Assembly: GCF_900102465.1 (NCBI RefSeq)
Contig: NZ_FNBW01000010.1
Location: 124,001-188,000, forward strand
Length of the DNA: 64,000 nucleotides
Direction of reading: 5' to 3'
From: Thalassobaculum litoreum DSM 18839
GTDB lineage: Bacteria > Pseudomonadota > Alphaproteobacteria > Thalassobaculales > Thalassobaculaceae
Each line of letters opens with the position of its first letter. The stretch's first letter is position 1. The translations under genes and the position numbers were made by a program. The notes beneath the pieces were generated by a model. It worked only from the letters and a program-made list of their open reading frames with translations, was not told the DNA's origin and made no database searches. This document shows, piece by piece, positions 17,691 to 25,693 of this stretch.

Positions 17691-19481
17691 TCAGTAGACG
17701 CGCGCCACCGGCGGGATCACCTCGACCTCGTTCGAAAGCGTGTTCATGTGGACGTCGCGATACGAGACCCGGGTCTCGTTCTTGTCGTTCAGCCACATGA
17801 CCGTGTGCTTCATCCAGGTGTCGTCGTCGCGGTCCGGGAAGTCCTCATGGGCGTGCGCACCCCGGCTCTCCTGGCGCAGCGACGCCGAGTTCAGGGTGAC
17901 GATCGCCTGACCCATCAGGTTGTCGAGCTCCAGGGTCTCGACCAGATCGGTGTTCCAGATCAGCGACTTGTCGTTGACGCCCACATTCGGCATCGAGTTC
18001 GCCACCTCGTGGATCTTCTTCAGGCCGTTCTCCATGAGCTCGGTGGTGCGGAACACCGCGGCATGGGTCTGCATGGCGCGCTGCATGTCGAGCCGCACCT
18101 CGCCGGAGCGGAGCTCGCCCTTGGCATTGCGGATCCGGTCGAGTCGGGCGATCGCCTTCTCGGTGGAATCCTTGGTGATCGGCTTGTGGCCCTCGCCCGG
18201 CTTCACCGTCTCGGCGGCGCGGTGGGCGGCGGCACGGCCGAACACCACGATGTCGAGCAGCGAGTTGGTGCCCAGGCGGTTGGCGCCGTGCACCGACACG
18301 CAGGCTGCCTCGCCGATCGCCATCAGGCCCGGGACCACCCGGTTCGGATCGTCGGCGGTCGGGGAGATGACCTCGCCGTGATAGTTCGTCGGGATGCCGC
18401 CCATGTTGTAGTGCACGGTCGGCAGCACCGGGATCGGCTCCTTGGTCACGTCGGAGCCGGCGAAGACCTTGGCGGTCTCCGAGATGCCTGGCAGGCGCTG
18501 GTGCAGGACGTCGGGGTCCAGGTGCTCCAGGTGCAGCATGATGTGGTCGCTGTTCGGACCCACGCCGCGGCCCTCGTTGATCTCGATGGTCATCGCCCGG
18601 CTGACCACGTCGCGCGAGGCCAGGTCCTTGGCGGTCGGCGCGTAGCGCTCCATGAAGCGCTCGCCCTCGGAGTTGGTGAGGTATCCGCCCTCGCCGCGCG
18701 CGCCCTCGGTGATCAGGCAGCCGGCGCCGTAGATGCCGGTCGGGTGGAACTGCACGAACTCCATGTCCTGCAGCGGCAGGCCGGCGCGCAGCACCATCGC
18801 GTTGCCGTCGCCCGTGCAGGTATGCGCCGAGGTGCAGGAGAAGTAGGCGCGGCCGTAGCCGCCGGTCGCCAGCACCGTCTGGTGGGCGCGGAACCGGTGG
18901 ATGGTGCCGTCCTCCAGGCACAACGCCATGACGCCGACGCACTCGCCTTCCTCGCTCATGATAAGGTCGAGGGCGAAATACTCGATGAAGAACTCGGCGT
19001 TGTTGCGCAGCGACTGCTGATACAGCGTGTGCAGGATCGCGTGGCCGGTGCGGTCGGCGGCGGCGCAGGCGCGCTTGGCCATCGACTTGCCGTGGTTCAG
19101 CGTGTGGCCGCCGAACGGCCGCTGGTAGATCTTGCCTTCCTCGGTGCGCGAGAACGGCACGCCGAAATGCTCGAGCTCGATCACCGCCGGAATGGCGTTG
19201 CGGCACATGTACTCGATCGCGTCCTGGTCGCCGAGCCAGTCGGAGCCCTTGACCGTGTCGTACATGTGGAACTTCCAGTTGTCCCCCTCGCCCATGTTGT
19301 CGAGCGCGGCACCGATGCCGCCCTGGGCGGCAACGGTGTGGCTGCGGGTGGGGAACACCTTGGTGATGCAGGCCGTCTTCAGCCCTTCCAGAGACATGCC
19401 GAGCGTGGCGCGCAGACCGGCGCCGCCGGCCCCGACGACGACCACGTCGTACTCGTGTTCGATGATGGGGTAGGCGTCCAT
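17691..19481 (-). CDS. sdhA: Succinate dehydrogenase flavoprotein subunit SdhA
   Basis: A 596-residue flavoprotein of normal length. It has the FAD dinucleotide motif [12 protein letters not shown], the covalent-FAD histidine segment [13 protein letters not shown], and [13 protein letters not shown]. It oxidises succinate to fumarate at the cytoplasmic face of complex II. GGAGG lies upstream of the ATG. It begins four bases after the sdhD stop, so translation is probably coupled. Confidence 0.98.
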   Translation of the reverse strand: MDAYPIIEHEYDVVVVGAGGAGLRATLGMSLEGLKTACITKVFPTRSHTVAAQGGIGAALDNMGEGDNWKFHMYDTVKGSDWLGDQDAIEYMCRNAIPAVIELEHFGVPFSRTEEGKIYQRPFGGHTLNHGKSMAKRACAAADRTGHAILHTLYQQSLRNNAEFFIEYFALDLIMSEEGECVGVMALCLEDGTIHRFRAHQTVLATGGYGRAYFSCTSAHTCTGDGNAMVLRAGLPLQDMEFVQFHPTGIYGAGCLITEGARGEGGYLTNSEGERFMERYAPTAKDLASRDVVSRAMTIEINEGRGVGPNSDHIMLHLEHLDPDVLHQRLPGISETAKVFAGSDVTKEPIPVLPTVHYNMGGIPTNYHGEVISPTADDPNRVVPGLMAIGEAACVSVHGANRLGTNSLLDIVVFGRAAAHRAAETVKPGEGHKPITKDSTEKAIARLDRIRNAKGELRSGEVRLDMQRAMQTHAAVFRTTELMENGLKKIHEVANSMPNVGVNDKSLIWNTDLVETLELDNLMGQAIVTLNSASLRQESRGAHAHEDFPDRDDDTWMKHTVMWLNDKNETRVSYRDVHMNTLSNEVEVIPPVARVY

Positions 19482-19485
19482 GATC

Positions 19486-19890
19486 TCAGCCTCCGAAGGC
19501 GATTTTCAACACGGCGAAGATCGAGGCCACCGCGAGGATGATCATGGCGAACTTCACCAGGACCAGGGCGGCGATCTTCAGACCTTCGTTGTGGATGTAG
19601 TCCTCGATGACGACCTGGAGACCCAGCTGGGCGTGGTAGAAGGTCGCACCGATCAGAAGGACCAGGGTGATGGCGACCGACGGCGAGCCGATCCAGGCCA
19701 GGGCGCCGGCGTAGTCCATCCCGGCCAGGCCGGCGACGGACACCACGAACCAGAGCACCAGCGGCACCAGGGCGAGGGCGGTGAGGCGCTGCATCCACCA
19801 GTGGTGCACGCCCTCCTTGGCCGAGCCCAGATGGCGGACCCGCCCCAGGGTGCTCCGCATCGAGGTGCTGCGCATCGAATTCTCAGACAT
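19486..19890 (-). CDS. sdhD: Succinate dehydrogenase membrane anchor SdhD
   Basis: A 134-residue membrane protein with three hydrophobic helices. The N-terminal region carries [19 protein letters not shown], and the heme-ligand histidine region [19 protein letters not shown] is typical of SdhD. With SdhC it anchors complex II, binds heme b and forms the quinone site. It lies between sdhC and sdhA in the operon. Confidence 0.94.
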   Translation of the reverse strand: MSENSMRSTSMRSTLGRVRHLGSAKEGVHHWWMQRLTALALVPLVLWFVVSVAGLAGMDYAGALAWIGSPSVAITLVLLIGATFYHAQLGLQVVIEDYIHNEGLKIAALVLVKFAMIILAVASIFAVLKIAFGG

Positions 19891-19906
19891 TCTCTTGTCC
19901 CCCTCG

Positions 19907-20290
19907 TCAGCCGGCGGCGACGATGATCCAGGCGACGACGGTGAGCACCGCCGCGGCGCCCAGCGTCATCCAGCCCGACTTATACGCCGTCTCCAGCTCG
20001 AAACCGTAGCCGGCGTCCCAGAACAGGTGCCGGATGCCGTTGCACAGGTGGTACATCAGCGCCCCGGTGAACCCGAACAGGATCAGCATCCCGAACCAGG
20101 AGCCCAGGAACCCGTGCGCCGTGGCGAAGGCCTCCGGTCCCGCGGCGGCGGCGACCACCCACCAGACCAGCAGCAGCACGCCCGCCGCCAGCGCGATCCC
20201 GGTCGCGCGATGGCAGATGGACATGACGCTCGTGAGCTGGGGCTTGTAGACCTGAAGGTGCGGAGACAGCGGCCGATTGTGAGCGCTCAT
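19907..20290 (-). CDS. sdhC: Succinate dehydrogenase cytochrome b556 subunit SdhC
   Basis: A 127-residue protein with three membrane helices. The N-terminal RPLSPHLQVYKPQLTSVMSICHRATG includes the conserved S-x3-R quinone-site motif, and the heme histidine lies in LMYHLCNGIRHLFWD. GAGGG precedes the ATG at 20290. It is the first gene of sdhCDAB; the promoter should lie in the AT-rich stretch upstream. Confidence 0.95.
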   Translation of the reverse strand: MSAHNRPLSPHLQVYKPQLTSVMSICHRATGIALAAGVLLLVWWVVAAAAGPEAFATAHGFLGSWFGMLILFGFTGALMYHLCNGIRHLFWDAGYGFELETAYKSGWMTLGAAAVLTVVAWIIVAAG

Positions 20291-21306
20291 ACTTCCCTCA
20301 TACTGGCGGGCCTCGTAAGTGTAGGCCCCCTGACAGGCGCCGCCGCGAGGCGGTGCCGGTTCGCCCGAATGGCAGCGCGCTCCCCGGTCCGGACCGCGCG
20401 CCCCTGACAATTTCGACACGTCTTATAGACCATCACCCGGCGCCCTCAAACCCGGCGTAGGGTCGCACCGCGCAAAAGTCTCGTTCTCTTTAAAACAGCA
20501 TACGGTTTTCCACAACCGGCAGCGCGGCCTGGAGCGCCCCCGGGAAGCCGTTGATTCCACGTAACTTCTCTGGGCTTTTCCCGAAAAATTCTTGTGGATA
20601 AGTTGGTGGAAAATAATGGAATGAATTGTTGAGAAGTAATTATCGGAATTTCATTATAAAACCCATACGCTATATTGAATTTTCACTTGCCGCATCGAGG
20701 CGCCGATGTCACGCTTCTTTCATCGCGCGGGGCCTTTGATGCTTTGCTCTCGGACGATCCGGCCTCGCCGGACCACCACCGGGTGCGGCGGACGGGCCCG
20801 GTCCGGGCCGACAGGATCTCATGCAGGCTCTCTCCTGCGGGGTGGTGCCGGCCTCCGTTGACGCTCCCGTGCGGTGCGTGCGGCCCCCTTCGGGAGGCGC
20901 CGCCCGGGGTCTCCGCCCCGCGACGCCGATCTCTCCGGGCCAAGGGGAGGATCGGATGCGCACCCAAGGCGAGCGACCGTCCCAACGGACCGGACCGGTG
21001 GCGGGAGGGACTGTCGGCCCCGTGCCGGCGGAGTCCGTGCCAAGACAATCGCTCATGGCACAGCCGACGCCCTTCGCCCCCGCGCGACTTTCGCGCCTCC
21101 TGCTCGAACTGGTCTCCTCAGCTGTCTGGTCTCCCGGGCGATCTGGCGGACAGCGGCCTGTTGGCGCATGACCCTTTGCTGATCCGATCCCCGTGATAGT
21201 CTTCCGCCCCGACGCACCCAGGTACAGAAACCGACGGGCGCCGGGGCCCGCTTTCGCAAACCCTATCAAGTGCGCTGGCCCCGTCGCCCCGCGAACAGAG
21301 GCCCCC
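20291..21306. other. 1-kb gene-free region with AT-rich core and DnaA-box-like sites
   Basis: No convincing gene is seen here. About 20570-20690 is strikingly AT-rich for this genome. It contains a perfect DnaA box on the minus strand (20593-20601), a one-mismatch copy at 20605-20613, and TTTTCCACA at 20506-20514. A perfect TATAAT reads on the minus strand at 20658-20653, toward sdhC. From 20750 to 21100 the sequence is GC-rich with several short hairpins, for example 20758-20772. It may hold promoters for sdhC and the pentapeptide gene, or an origin-like element. Confidence 0.45.
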
Positions 21307-21822
21307 ATGCCGCGTCTTTCCCGTCACCTCCTCCCAGTTCTTCTCGCCCTGCTCGCCGGGATCGCGTTCGGCGCGGCACCGGCCCAGGCCGCCTGCTCCG
21401 ATCCACCGGCACCGGGCGTCGACTGGCGGCGCTGCAGCTTCGACCGGGTGGATCTGGAGAAGATCGACCTCAGCGGCGGGCGGCTGGACGATTCCAGCTT
21501 CAACCGCGCCAAGCTTGCGGGCTCCATCTTCAACGGCGTCCAGGGCGGCCGCGCCCGATTTCTGGGGGCCGATCTGCAAGGGGCGAGCTTCGAGGGGGCC
21601 CGGCTCAAGTTCGCCGATTTCAGCCAGGCCAATCTCCAGAACACCACCTTCGCCGGGGCCGACCTCGCCGACGCCCGCATGGTCTCGGCCAATCTGCGCG
21701 GCGCCGACCTGACGGGCGCGCGAGTGCGCGACGTGGATTTCTACCGGGCCGACCTGTCCGGCGCGACCTGGATCGACGGCGAGCGGGTCTGCGCCGAGGG
21801 CTCCATCACCTTCTGCCGCTAG
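21307..21822 (+). CDS. Exported pentapeptide-repeat protein
   Basis: A 171-residue protein with a signal peptide (MPRLSRHLLPVLLALLAGIAFGAAPAQA). It then has some 20 consecutive pentapeptide repeats of A(D/N)LxX type, such as GADLQGASFEGARLKFADFS and GADLADARMVSANLRGADLT, forming a right-handed beta helix. Cysteines near both ends (AACSDP, RRCSF, ERVCAEG, TFCR) could form disulfides in the periplasm. The role is unknown. A palindrome follows the stop codon. Confidence 0.85.
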   Translation: MPRLSRHLLPVLLALLAGIAFGAAPAQAACSDPPAPGVDWRRCSFDRVDLEKIDLSGGRLDDSSFNRAKLAGSIFNGVQGGRARFLGADLQGASFEGARLKFADFSQANLQNTTFAGADLADARMVSANLRGADLTGARVRDVDFYRADLSGATWIDGERVCAEGSITFCR

Positions 21823-21845
21823 CCGCCTCCATATCTTTGTTGATC

Positions 21846-21871
21846 GTCACCCCGGGCAGCCCCGGGATGAC
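21846..21871. repeat. GTCATCCCGGG-type palindrome
   Basis: GTCACCCCGGG and CCCGGGATGAC form an 11-base inverted repeat with one mismatch, 23 bases after the pentapeptide gene. It shares its arm sequence with the longer palindrome at 37626-37674, suggesting a dispersed repeat that also works as a transcription end. Confidence 0.55.
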
Positions 21872-21946
21872 CGTCCGGGACTATGGGAAAGGCCCCCTTT
21901 CCCGCGGGCGATGCCATTCCCCCCGGAAATGCACTAGGCTCCCGGC

Positions 21947-22786
21947 ATGTTCAACGACGCCGTCGATCTGCGCGACTTCTACGACTCGCCCCTCGGCCAT
22001 CTGGCGCGGCGGATGATCCGGCGTCAGGTGCGCGGGCTGTGGTCCGATCTGCGCGGCCAGTCGCTGCTCGGCCTCGGCTTCGCCACGCCCTATCTGCGGC
22101 CCTTTCGCGGCGAGGCGGAGCGGGTGCTCTCCTTCATGCCGGCGCAGCAGGGCGTGCTGCACTGGCCGCCGGAGGGGCCGAACCTCTCCGCCCTGGTGGA
22201 CGAGGGCGAGCTCCCGCTGGAAGACGCCTCGGTCGACCGCATCATCGTGGTGCATGCGCTGGAGGGGACCGAGCAGCGCGCGGCGATGATGAGCGAGCTG
22301 TGGCGGGTGCTGGCGGCGAACGGGCGGATCCTGTTCGTCGTGCCGAATCGCCGGGGCCTGTGGGCGCGCTTCGACCACACGCCGTTCGGACACGGCCAGC
22401 CCTACACGGTCGGCCAGCTCTCCCGGATGCTGCGCGACAGCCGCTTCACCCCGACCCGCACGGTCAACTCGGTCTATACGCCGCCCTATGTCAGCGGCCT
22501 GCTGATTCGATCCGCCCCGGCAATAGAGCGGATCGGCGACCGCTGGTTCAACACCTTCGCCGGTGTCGTCATGATCGAGGCGCAGAAGCAGGTCTATGCC
22601 ATCCGCCGCGATCGCAAGCGTGTGCTGGCCCGGGCCCGCGACCTGATCGCGTCGCCCCGGCCGACCCCCGCGCCGGCGCCGCGCAGCCTGTATCTGGAGA
22701 CCGCCTGCCCGACTACCTTTACCGACCGCCTACCAAAAACCCACCAAACTCCCGGAGGAGATCCCGCATGTACGTTGTCGCCGTGA
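21947..22786 (+). CDS. SAM-dependent methyltransferase-like protein
   Basis: A 279-residue protein of the class I methyltransferase fold. The DRIIVVHALEGTEQRAAMMSELWRVLAANGRILFVVPNRRG segment corresponds to the region after motif II; the SAM-binding glycine loop is weak (LLGLGFATPYLRPF). The C-terminus is a Pro/Arg-rich tail. The target is not known. Its last 19 bases overlap the following monooxygenase gene in another frame. Confidence 0.75.
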   Translation: MFNDAVDLRDFYDSPLGHLARRMIRRQVRGLWSDLRGQSLLGLGFATPYLRPFRGEAERVLSFMPAQQGVLHWPPEGPNLSALVDEGELPLEDASVDRIIVVHALEGTEQRAAMMSELWRVLAANGRILFVVPNRRGLWARFDHTPFGHGQPYTVGQLSRMLRDSRFTPTRTVNSVYTPPYVSGLLIRSAPAIERIGDRWFNTFAGVVMIEAQKQVYAIRRDRKRVLARARDLIASPRPTPAPAPRSLYLETACPTTFTDRLPKTHQTPGGDPACTLSP

Positions 22787-23052
22787 ATCTTGTCGTCGAT
22801 GCCAAAGACGCCGACGCCTTCGCCGACCGCCTGAAGCAGCACGCCAAGAACAGCCTCACCCAGTCCGGCTGCCTCGGCTTCTCGGTCAGCGCCGACCACG
22901 ACGCGCCGGGCTCCTTCCACCTGTGGGAGGTCTACAAGGACGCGGCCGCCTTCGAGGAGCACAAGAACGCCGATTTCATGGCCGATTTCCGCGATTTCTC
23001 CGGTCCGCTGGTGAAGAACCGGGTGCTGGCCACAGGCGACCAGATCGCGTAG
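22768..23052 (+). CDS. Antibiotic biosynthesis monooxygenase (ABM) domain protein
   Basis: A 94-residue ferredoxin-like ABM-fold protein. It contains VAVNLVVDAKDADAFADRL, the QSGCLGFSVSAD strand and SFHLWEVYKDAAAFEEHKN. The closest well-known relatives are YgiN/LsrG-type small cofactor-free enzymes. CGGAGGAG precedes the ATG, which lies inside the end of the methyltransferase gene. The substrate is unknown. Confidence 0.88.
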   Translation: MYVVAVNLVVDAKDADAFADRLKQHAKNSLTQSGCLGFSVSADHDAPGSFHLWEVYKDAAAFEEHKNADFMADFRDFSGPLVKNRVLATGDQIA

Positions 23053-23128
23053 GCCGCGCAAAAGTTCTTGTTATGTTCTCGTCCTGGATCTAGAGTGGCG
23101 CCGGTCGCAAACGCGGAGGGCGCCAACC

Positions 23129-23950
23129 GTGGTCCAGGCAGCAACGACATTCCGGGCCCTGCATGAAGGGCCCGGCGCCTTCATCATCCCCAATCCCTGG
23201 GATATCGGGACGGCCCGCATCCTTGCCGCCCAGGGCTTCAAGGCCCTGGCGACGACCAGCGCCGGCATGGCGTTCGCGCTCGGCATCCGGGAAGGACGTG
23301 CCACGCCGGAACAGGTGCTGCAGCATTGCCACACCCTCGTCGCCGCGACCGACCTGCCGGTCTCGGCCGATCTGGAGAAGGGCTTCGGCGACAGCCCCGA
23401 GAGTGTCGGGGAGACGATTCGCGCCGCCGCCGCCACCGGCCTCGCCGGCGGATCGATCGAGGACCACACGGGCGATCCCGACCACCCGATCTACGAGTTC
23501 AGTCTTGCGGTCGAGCGGATCGCGGCGGCGGTCGAGGCGGCCCGCGCCGTGCCGGGCGATTTCATGCTGACCGCGCGGTGCGAGAACCTGCTGTGGGGCC
23601 GGGACGATCTGGACGACACGATCCGCCGCCTCCAGGCCTTCGAGGCCGCCGGGGCCGACGTGCTCTACGCCCCCGGCCTGTACGACCTGGACACGGTCCG
23701 GACCGTCTGCTCGGCCGTCACGAAGCCGGTCAACGTCGTCATGGGCATGCCGGGCGCCACCTTCAGCGCCGCCGATCTGGCGGCGGCCGGGGTGAGGCGG
23801 ATCAGCGTCGGCTCGGCGCTCGCCCGTCTCGCCTACGGGGCGTTCATCGATGCCGCCCGCGAGATGAGCGGCGACGGGACCTTCCGGTTCGCCCACAAGG
23901 CGATGGGCTTCGCCGAGATCGAGGGGCACTTCGCCGACCGCGACCCGTAA
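23129..23950 (+). CDS. Isocitrate lyase/PEP mutase family protein, paralogue 1
   Basis: A 273-residue TIM-barrel protein of the PEP mutase/isocitrate lyase superfamily (COG2513). It has IPNPWDIGTARILAAQGF, SADLEKGFGDSPE and GGSIEDHTGDP, followed by LTARCENLL. The Asp and Glu residues that hold Mg2+ are in these motifs. The isocitrate-lyase KKCGH loop is absent, so it is probably a C-C lyase or hydrolase of unknown substrate. It starts with GTG. A close copy follows directly. Confidence 0.85.
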   Translation: MVQAATTFRALHEGPGAFIIPNPWDIGTARILAAQGFKALATTSAGMAFALGIREGRATPEQVLQHCHTLVAATDLPVSADLEKGFGDSPESVGETIRAAAATGLAGGSIEDHTGDPDHPIYEFSLAVERIAAAVEAARAVPGDFMLTARCENLLWGRDDLDDTIRRLQAFEAAGADVLYAPGLYDLDTVRTVCSAVTKPVNVVMGMPGATFSAADLAAAGVRRISVGSALARLAYGAFIDAAREMSGDGTFRFAHKAMGFAEIEGHFADRDP

Positions 23951-24090
23951 CGGGACGAGGCTCCTCCAAGACCGAGCCTTAGCTGTACGGAGGCTTGTCC
24001 CATAGGGCAAGCGCCCGCTTGGTTCCTGCGCCCCCGCGGCGGAGACCTTACCTGCACGCATGACCATCCGACCTCAAAGAGGGCTCCGCC

Positions 24091-24900
24091 ATGTCGTCCG
24101 CGTCCGACTTCAAACGCCTGCATGAGGGCTCCGGCCCGCTCGTCATCCCCAATCCCTGGGATATCGGCTCCGCCCGCATCCTCGCCTCCCTGGGGTTCAG
24201 GGCACTGGCGACCTCCAGCGCCGGCATGGCCTTCGCCTATGGCCTGGGCGACGGCAAGGTCGCACCCGATCAGGTGCTCACCCATTGCCGCCAGATCGTC
24301 GGCGCGACCGGCCTGCCGGTCTCGGCCGACCTGGAAAACGGCTTCGCCGACAGCCCCGAAGGGGTGGCGGAGACCATCCACACCTTCGCCGGCACCGGCC
24401 TCGCCGGCGGCTCGATCGAGGATTCCACCGGCAGGCCCGAGACGCCGATCTACGATTTCGATCATGCCGTCGAGCGGGTCGCCGCGGCGGCGGAGATGGC
24501 GGGCAAGGTCGCCGGCGGCTTCGTGCTCACGGCGCGGGCGGAGAACTTCCTCAACGGCCGGCCCGATCTGGACGACACGATCCGCCGGCTCCAGGCCTTC
24601 GAGGCAGCTGGCGCCGACGTGCTGTTCGCCCCCGGCCTGCCCGATCTCGACGCCATCCGCACGGTCTGCGCCGAGGTGACGAAACCGGTCAGCGTGATGA
24701 TGGGCATTCCCGGCCGCACCTTCTCGGTGGACGAGCTGGCGGCCGCCGGCGTGAAGCGGATCAGCACCGGCCCGGCCCTCGCCCGCGCCGCCTATACCGC
24801 CCTGATCGCGGCCGCCGAGGAGATCAACGACAGCGGCACCTTCGATTTCGCCGTGAAGGCGCTGGGCTCAAGCAAGATCGTGGAGCGGTTCGGCGGGTAG
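24091..24900 (+). CDS. Isocitrate lyase/PEP mutase family protein, paralogue 2
   Basis: A 269-residue protein strongly similar along its whole length to the gene just upstream: IPNPWDIGSARILASLGF, SADLENGFADSPEG, GGSIEDSTGRPE and LTARAENFL. The pair looks like a tandem duplication. The first copy has Cys in TARCEN where this one has Ala. As with its neighbour, the superfamily is clear and the substrate is not. Its 3' end converges with the substrate-binding-protein gene, six bases away. Confidence 0.85.
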   Translation: MSSASDFKRLHEGSGPLVIPNPWDIGSARILASLGFRALATSSAGMAFAYGLGDGKVAPDQVLTHCRQIVGATGLPVSADLENGFADSPEGVAETIHTFAGTGLAGGSIEDSTGRPETPIYDFDHAVERVAAAAEMAGKVAGGFVLTARAENFLNGRPDLDDTIRRLQAFEAAGADVLFAPGLPDLDAIRTVCAEVTKPVSVMMGIPGRTFSVDELAAAGVKRISTGPALARAAYTALIAAAEEINDSGTFDFAVKALGSSKIVERFGG

Positions 24901-24906
24901 CGGGCC

Positions 24907-25626
24907 TCAGTCCCCGGCAACGCTCAGCTTCTCCTGCACCCCGAACGTCTCCAGCAGGCCGGCGATGGTGCCGTCGGCCTTCGCGGTCTTGAGATACGCC
25001 GCGATGGCCGCCTGCAGGGCCGCGTTCTTCGGCTTGGTGCCGACCGCCTGGCGCACGGCGGTGTAGCGGCCGTCGAGGATGCGCTGACCGCCGAGATCGG
25101 CCGCGTTCTCCTTCAGCGCCGGGCGCAGGCCGGCCAGCGCGTCGAGCTTTTCCGTCACATAGAGATCCAGCGCCCCCTGCAGCCCCTTGGCGCGGACCAG
25201 TTCGGCCTTCTGGAGCGTGCGCGACAAATACAGGTCATAAGCCGAACGGTCGGACACCGCGATCCGCACGCCGGCCGCGTCCACGTCGGCGATGGTCTTC
25301 AGCGGCGAGGCCTCGGGGACCATGTAGGTCGCCTCGATCTCCACATAGGCATCGACGAAGGCGATGGTCTTCGCCCGCTCCGGCTCCTCGGCGATCAGGG
25401 CGATGTCCCAGGCGTCGTCGGCCAGGGCGTCGGCCACCTCGCCCGGCGAGGCGAAGGGTACCAGCTCGACCGTGAGGCCCAGGTGGTCGGCGATCCGCCC
25501 GGCCAGGCTCGGCGCCACGCCCTCCGGGTCGCCGTCGGCCGCCGTGCCCGTCACCAGCAGGATGTTGCCGAGGTTGATGCCGGCGCGCAGCACGCCGGGG
25601 CGGGACAGGTCGGTGTCGATAGTCAT
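24907..25626 (-). CDS. Solute-binding protein family 3 domain, no signal peptide
   Basis: A 239-residue protein with the amino-acid-type periplasmic-binding fold: LRAGINLGNILLVTG, VAPSLAGRIADHLGLTVELVPF, DDAWDIALIAEEPERAKTIAF and a C-terminal AIAAYLKTAKADGTI helix. Neither the ATG at 25626 nor any upstream extension gives a signal peptide, so it may act in the cytoplasm or be exported in some other way. It lies 67 bases downstream of a chemoreceptor gene on the same strand. No transporter genes are adjacent. Confidence 0.8.
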   Translation of the reverse strand: MTIDTDLSRPGVLRAGINLGNILLVTGTAADGDPEGVAPSLAGRIADHLGLTVELVPFASPGEVADALADDAWDIALIAEEPERAKTIAFVDAYVEIEATYMVPEASPLKTIADVDAAGVRIAVSDRSAYDLYLSRTLQKAELVRAKGLQGALDLYVTEKLDALAGLRPALKENAADLGGQRILDGRYTAVRQAVGTKPKNAALQAAIAAYLKTAKADGTIAGLLETFGVQEKLSVAGD

Positions 25627-25693
25627 GGCAGGCTCCGGACAGCGAAGGGAGCGCCATCCTAGGGGCCCGGCGCGGCCTTGCCCATGGCCGCCG

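Noticed and set aside
17646-19541. 631-residue plus-strand open frame opposite sdhA
   Set aside because: sdhA on the minus strand is unmistakable; the antisense frame is a shadow.
20675-21196. 173-residue open frame in the gene-free region
   Set aside because: No ribosome site, no recognisable domain, Arg/Pro/Ser-rich composition, and overlapping alternatives in other frames.
20700-21300. RNase P RNA, tmRNA or 4.5S RNA
   Set aside because: I looked for the GAGGAAAGTCC core of RNase P, a tag-encoding AACGACAAC-like stretch and an SRP hairpin on both strands, and found none.
23089-23096. CTAGAG sequence before the PEP-mutase paralogue as a third copy of the stop-codon repeat
   Set aside because: It has no matching GCTCTAG end, hairpin or GAGATAGAG core nearby.
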